Shown here: positions 5,836 through 7,155 of the stretch, one piece after another
Position numbering within the stretch: position 1 is the first letter of the stretch
Layout of the letters: every line of letters begins with the position of its first letter
Origin: Claveliimonas stercoravium
GTDB taxonomy: Bacteria; Bacillota; Clostridia; Lachnospirales; Lachnospiraceae
Direction: 5' to 3'
Assembly: GCA_019117345.1 (NCBI GenBank)
Contig: DWZW01000076.1
Location: forward strand, 1 to 7,155
Length of the DNA stretch: 7,155 nucleotides
Position numbers and translations under genes: made by a program
The notes under the pieces: generated by a model
The model's database searches: none
What the model was told of the DNA's origin: nothing
What the model saw: the letters and a program-made list of their open reading frames with translations, nothing else

Positions 5836-6576
5836 ATGGACAGGGAGACGGGGAAGAAAAAAAGATGTACCGCTATTTTGCTGGCGGCGGGACGGGGGAC
5901 AAGGATGGGTTCCAGAATACAGAAGCAGTACCTGCGGATCCAGGACCGCCCGGTCCTTTTTTACTCGCTCTATACCTTTGAGAAGTCTGAGGTGATAGAC
6001 GATGTGATACTGGTGGCCGGAGAGGGACAGACCGAGTATGTCAGAGGAGAATTTGTGGAAAAATATCATTTTACCAAGGTGACCCGCATTGTAGAGGGGG
6101 GCGCAGAGAGGTACCACTCTGTCTGGGAGGGGCTGAAGGCGGTGCAGGCAGAAGGCGGTACTCAGGAGAGATATATTTTTATCCATGACAGTGCCAGACC
6201 GTTTTTGACGGAGGAGATCATCCGGCGGGCCTACAGTGATGTTGAAGTGCATCATGCCTGTGTGGTGGGGGTACCCAGCAAAGATACGGTCAAGCTTGTG
6301 GATGAGGAGAGCTTTTCCAGGGAAACGCCGGACCGCAGGTTCGTGTGGGTCATCCAGACACCACAGGTCTTTGACGCTGCTATCATTACGGAAGCCTATG
6401 CAAAAATGATGTCCCGAGATGTGATACAGGCGACGGACGATGCCATGGCTGTGGAGAATGAACTCCATATCCCTGTCCATATGACGGAGGGGAGCTATGA
6501 GAACATCAAGATCACCACTCCGGAGGATCTGGACATAGCTGAAGTGTTTGTGAAGAGATGCTTCCCGGAGCTTTGA
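5836..6576 (+). CDS. ispD: 2-C-methyl-D-erythritol 4-phosphate cytidylyltransferase (IspD)
   Basis: A 246-residue nucleotidyltransferase. IspD makes CDP-methylerythritol from CTP and MEP, the third step of the non-mevalonate isoprenoid pathway. Seen: the CTP-binding loop LLAAGRGTRMG (15-25), KQY (30-32), GGAERYHSV (88-96), HDSARPF (117-123), VPSKDTVK (146-153), QTPQVF (174-179), TDDAMAVE (200-207) and NIKITTPEDL (222-231), the full IspD series. The N-terminus has about ten extra polar, basic residues before the first strand. The ATG at 5836 is supported by AGAGGGG around 5823-5829, twelve bases after tsaD, so it is probably co-transcribed. IspF, often adjacent or fused, is not present here. 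The CDP-ribitol relative TarI shares the fold; the motifs and length favour IspD, but TarI-like activity cannot be fully excluded. No clear terminator follows. Confidence 0.93.
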   Translation: MDRETGKKKRCTAILLAAGRGTRMGSRIQKQYLRIQDRPVLFYSLYTFEKSEVIDDVILVAGEGQTEYVRGEFVEKYHFTKVTRIVEGGAERYHSVWEGLKAVQAEGGTQERYIFIHDSARPFLTEEIIRRAYSDVEVHHACVVGVPSKDTVKLVDEESFSRETPDRRFVWVIQTPQVFDAAIITEAYAKMMSRDVIQATDDAMAVENELHIPVHMTEGSYENIKITTPEDLDIAEVFVKRCFPEL

Positions 6577-6580
6577 CAGG

Positions 6581-6636
6581 AAAAACCAAAAAACTTAAAA
6601 TTTTGTATTGACTCAGGAATTCCCGTGTGATAAAAT
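6581..6636 (+). promoter_or_regulatory. tRNA-Ser promoter with UP-like A-tracts
   Basis: TTGACT (6608-6613), a 17-bp spacer, and TAAAAT (6631-6636) preceded by the extended TGn at 6628-6630. Just upstream are A-tracts at 6581-6585, 6588-6593 and 6597-6600, an arrangement like an UP element. Strong, constitutive, stable-RNA-type architecture; the start point should fall near 6642-6644. Confidence 0.82.
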
Positions 6637-6641
6637 AACCA

Positions 6642-6662
6642 ATGTCGCTGAGAAAGCGGCAT
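6642..6662 (+). other. Leader hairpin before tRNA-Ser(UGA)
   Basis: ATGTCGCT (6642-6649) pairs with AGCGGCAT (6655-6662), eight pairs including one G-U, around the loop GAGAA. It begins almost at the predicted transcript start and ends 16 bases before the tRNA. No T-run follows, so it is not a terminator; it may stabilise or help process the 5' leader. Confidence 0.55.
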
Positions 6663-6678
6663 GAAAACAAACTATCGT

Positions 6679-6764
6679 GGAGAGGTATCGAAGTGGTCAT
6701 AACGAGGCGGTCTTGAAAACCGTTTGTCCGAAAGGGCGCGTGGGTTCGAATCCCACCCTCTCCG
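6679..6764 (+). tRNA. tRNA-Ser(UGA)
   Basis: An 86-base cloverleaf. Acceptor GGAGAGG pairs with CCTCTCC (6757-6763), the discriminator is G6764, and the T arm has the loop GTTCGAATC. The anticodon loop is CTTGAAA with anticodon TGA at 6714-6716, reading UCA and related serine codons. A long variable arm (GTCC-GAAA-GGGC) confirms the class II serine type. No CCA is encoded: the bases after the discriminator are CTT, so RNase Z and CCA-adding enzyme would be needed. A36-A37 in the loop is the signature for MiaA prenylation. Confidence 0.97.
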
Positions 6765-6776
6765 CTTCATATTAAA

Positions 6777-6790
6777 CAGACGAGGGTCTG
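6777..6790 (+). other. Small hairpin in the spacer between the two tRNAs
   Basis: CAGAC (6777-6781) pairs with GTCTG (6786-6790) around GAGG. It lies in the 47-base spacer between two tRNAs that appear to share one transcript and has no T-run. It could guide processing, or it may be chance. Confidence 0.35.
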
Positions 6791-6811
6791 CGAGGTATGA
6801 AAGGGCAATTT

Positions 6812-6901
6812 GGAGAAGTACCCAAGCTGGCCGAAGGGGCTCCCCTGGAAAGGGAGTAGGTCGTTAATAGCGGCGCGAGGGTTCAAATCCCTCCTTCTCC
6901 G
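6812..6901 (+). tRNA. tRNA-Ser(GGA)
   Basis: A 90-base cloverleaf. Acceptor GGAGAAG pairs with CTTCTCC (6894-6900), with discriminator G6901. The anticodon stem CTCCC/GGGAG encloses CTGGAAA with anticodon GGA at 6847-6849, reading UCC and UCU. The T arm has loop GTTCAAATC, and the variable arm is long (about 6857-6875), as in class II serine tRNAs. CCA is not encoded (CTT follows the discriminator). A36-A37 is again present. It lies 47 bases after tRNA-Ser(UGA) with no terminator between them. Confidence 0.97.
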
Positions 6902-6937
6902 CTTATAATAGCATTGGTTTTGCGACTGAAAATGATG

Positions 6938-6989
6938 TCAAAAAAACCTGAAAAAAGTTCTTGACAAGAGAAAAACAAAGTGCTATTAT
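6938..6989 (+). promoter_or_regulatory. Very strong rRNA-type promoter with UP-like A-tracts
   Basis: A perfect TTGACA (6961-6966), a 17-bp spacer, and TATTAT (6984-6989) with the extended TGC at 6981-6983. Two A-tracts directly upstream (6940-6946 and 6951-6956) lie about one helical turn apart, as in UP elements of rRNA promoters. Transcription should begin near 6995-6997. Confidence 0.88.
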
Positions 6990-7026
6990 AGACAAGCTGA
7001 CTCGAGAGAGAAAGCGAACAACTGAA

Positions 7027-7045
7027 GAACCTTGATAACTGAACA
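7027..7045 (+). promoter_or_regulatory. boxA-like antitermination element
   Basis: GAACCTTGATAACTGAACA resembles the Bacillus subtilis rrn boxA region (CTTTGAAAACTaAACA type), the site where NusB/NusE load RNA polymerase for rRNA antitermination. It lies about 30 bases after the predicted transcript start, a normal position. The match was judged by eye. Confidence 0.6.
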
Positions 7046-7058
7046 ATAGACAACGACC

Positions 7059-7085
7059 CTGAAAATTTCTAAGAGAAATATTCAG
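7059..7085 (+). other. rRNA leader hairpin 1
   Basis: CTGAA (7059-7063) pairs with TTCAG (7081-7085), and ATTTCT (7065-7070) with AGAAAT (7074-7079) around AAG; one A-A mismatch separates the two helices. No T-run follows, so it is a structural leader element and not a terminator. Confidence 0.55.
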
Positions 7086-7092
7086 AACGGAA

Positions 7093-7121
7093 ATCAGATC
7101 GAGCGAAAGCGAAGGTCTGAT
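7093..7121 (+). other. rRNA leader hairpin 2
   Basis: ATCAGATC (7093-7100) pairs with GGTCTGAT (7114-7121), with one G-U pair. The loop contains the mini-hairpin GC-GAAA-GC (7103-7110), a GNRA-type tetraloop. It may be part of, or lie next to, the double-stranded processing stem that flanks 16S rRNA. Confidence 0.55.
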
Positions 7122-7155
7122 GCCAACAGTAAATAACGGGATAGGAAAGCTAGTA

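Larger units (their letters stand above)
6996..7155 (+). other. Probable ribosomal RNA operon leader; 16S gene expected past the right edge
   Basis: About 160 bases downstream of the rRNA-type promoter contain no open reading frame, no start codon with a ribosome binding site, and no terminator. It holds a boxA-like stretch and two hairpins, and ends in GGATAGGAAAGCTAGTA. This matches the general build of firmicute rrn leaders, which run 100-300 bases before 16S. The 16S 5' end itself (AGAGTTTGATC) is not reached, so the assignment is an inference from promoter strength, the boxA resemblance and the preceding tRNAs. Confidence 0.72.

Noticed and set aside
5458..6480. A 340-codon minus-strand open frame opposite tsaD and ispD
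   Set aside because: It is antisense to two clear families. Its translation is rich in His, Arg, Pro and Leu with no motif, typical of a shadow frame in GC-rich coding DNA.
6577..6607. Terminator after ispD
   Set aside because: The AT-rich stretch offers only a five-pair CAAAA/TTTTG match with no GC-rich stem; it is better read as an UP-like element for the tRNA promoter.
6916..6948. Imperfect inverted repeat GGTTTT..GAC / GTC..AAAACC as a terminator after tRNA-Ser(GGA)
   Set aside because: The stem is interrupted and weak, and no T-run follows; the bases overlap the UP-like A-tracts of the rRNA promoter.
1..7155. Mobile element, CRISPR array, toxin-antitoxin or defence genes
   Set aside because: No direct-repeat arrays, transposase or integrase motifs, or terminal inverted repeats were seen; nearly every long gene belongs to a core housekeeping family.

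Overview
The window looks like a chromosomal housekeeping segment from a Gram-positive anaerobe of the class Clostridia, most likely a Lachnospiraceae relative. The basis is an FMN-riboswitch-controlled RibU, strong AGGAGG-type ribosome binding sites, TTGACA/TATAAT-type promoters often with a TGn extension, a clostridial-style RNase Z, and a firmicute-type rRNA leader. The coding DNA looks moderately GC-rich while the intergenic DNA is AT-rich. I see no mobile element, CRISPR array, prophage or broken gene.

Layout, left to right. (1) Positions 1-93 hold the 3' end of an FMN riboswitch, cut by the window edge, and its terminator; they control ribU (158-793), a riboflavin transporter S component. 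(2) A 15-bp perfect hairpin (810-848) serves as a shared terminator for ribU and the convergent VOC/glyoxalase-like gene (876-1238, minus strand, TTG start). (3) A divergent promoter region (about 1239-1362) also fires rightward into a long same-strand cluster: a YcxB-like membrane protein (1363-1905), tsaE (1895-2332), tsaB (2358-3062) and rimI (3072-3515). After a 106-bp gap with its own promoter come a small two-CxxC putative zinc protein (3622-3861), rnz (3863-4777), tsaD (4795-5823) and ispD (5836-6576). (4) Positions 6577-7155 are non-coding: an UP-element-like promoter, tRNA-Ser(UGA), tRNA-Ser(GGA), a second very strong promoter, and what I read as the leader of a ribosomal RNA operon whose 16S gene would begin just past the right edge.

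Much of the right-hand part concerns tRNA biogenesis. TsaB, TsaD and TsaE are three of the four bacterial proteins that make N6-threonylcarbamoyladenosine (t6A37); the fourth, TsaC/YwlC, is not here. RimI is a habitual passenger of this cluster. RNase Z trims tRNA 3' ends that lack an encoded CCA, and both tRNA-Ser genes next door lack CCA. IspD belongs to the MEP isoprenoid pathway, which also supplies the prenyl donor for i6A37; both serine tRNAs carry the A36-A37 signature of prenylated tRNAs. These functional links are inferences from context.

I did not find an obviously new system. The items most worth a second look are the conserved-looking small CxxC protein tightly coupled to rnz, the changed exosite motif in RNase Z, the YcxB-like membrane gene overlapping tsaE, and the tandem promoter and hairpin architecture of the tRNA-Ser/rRNA leader region.
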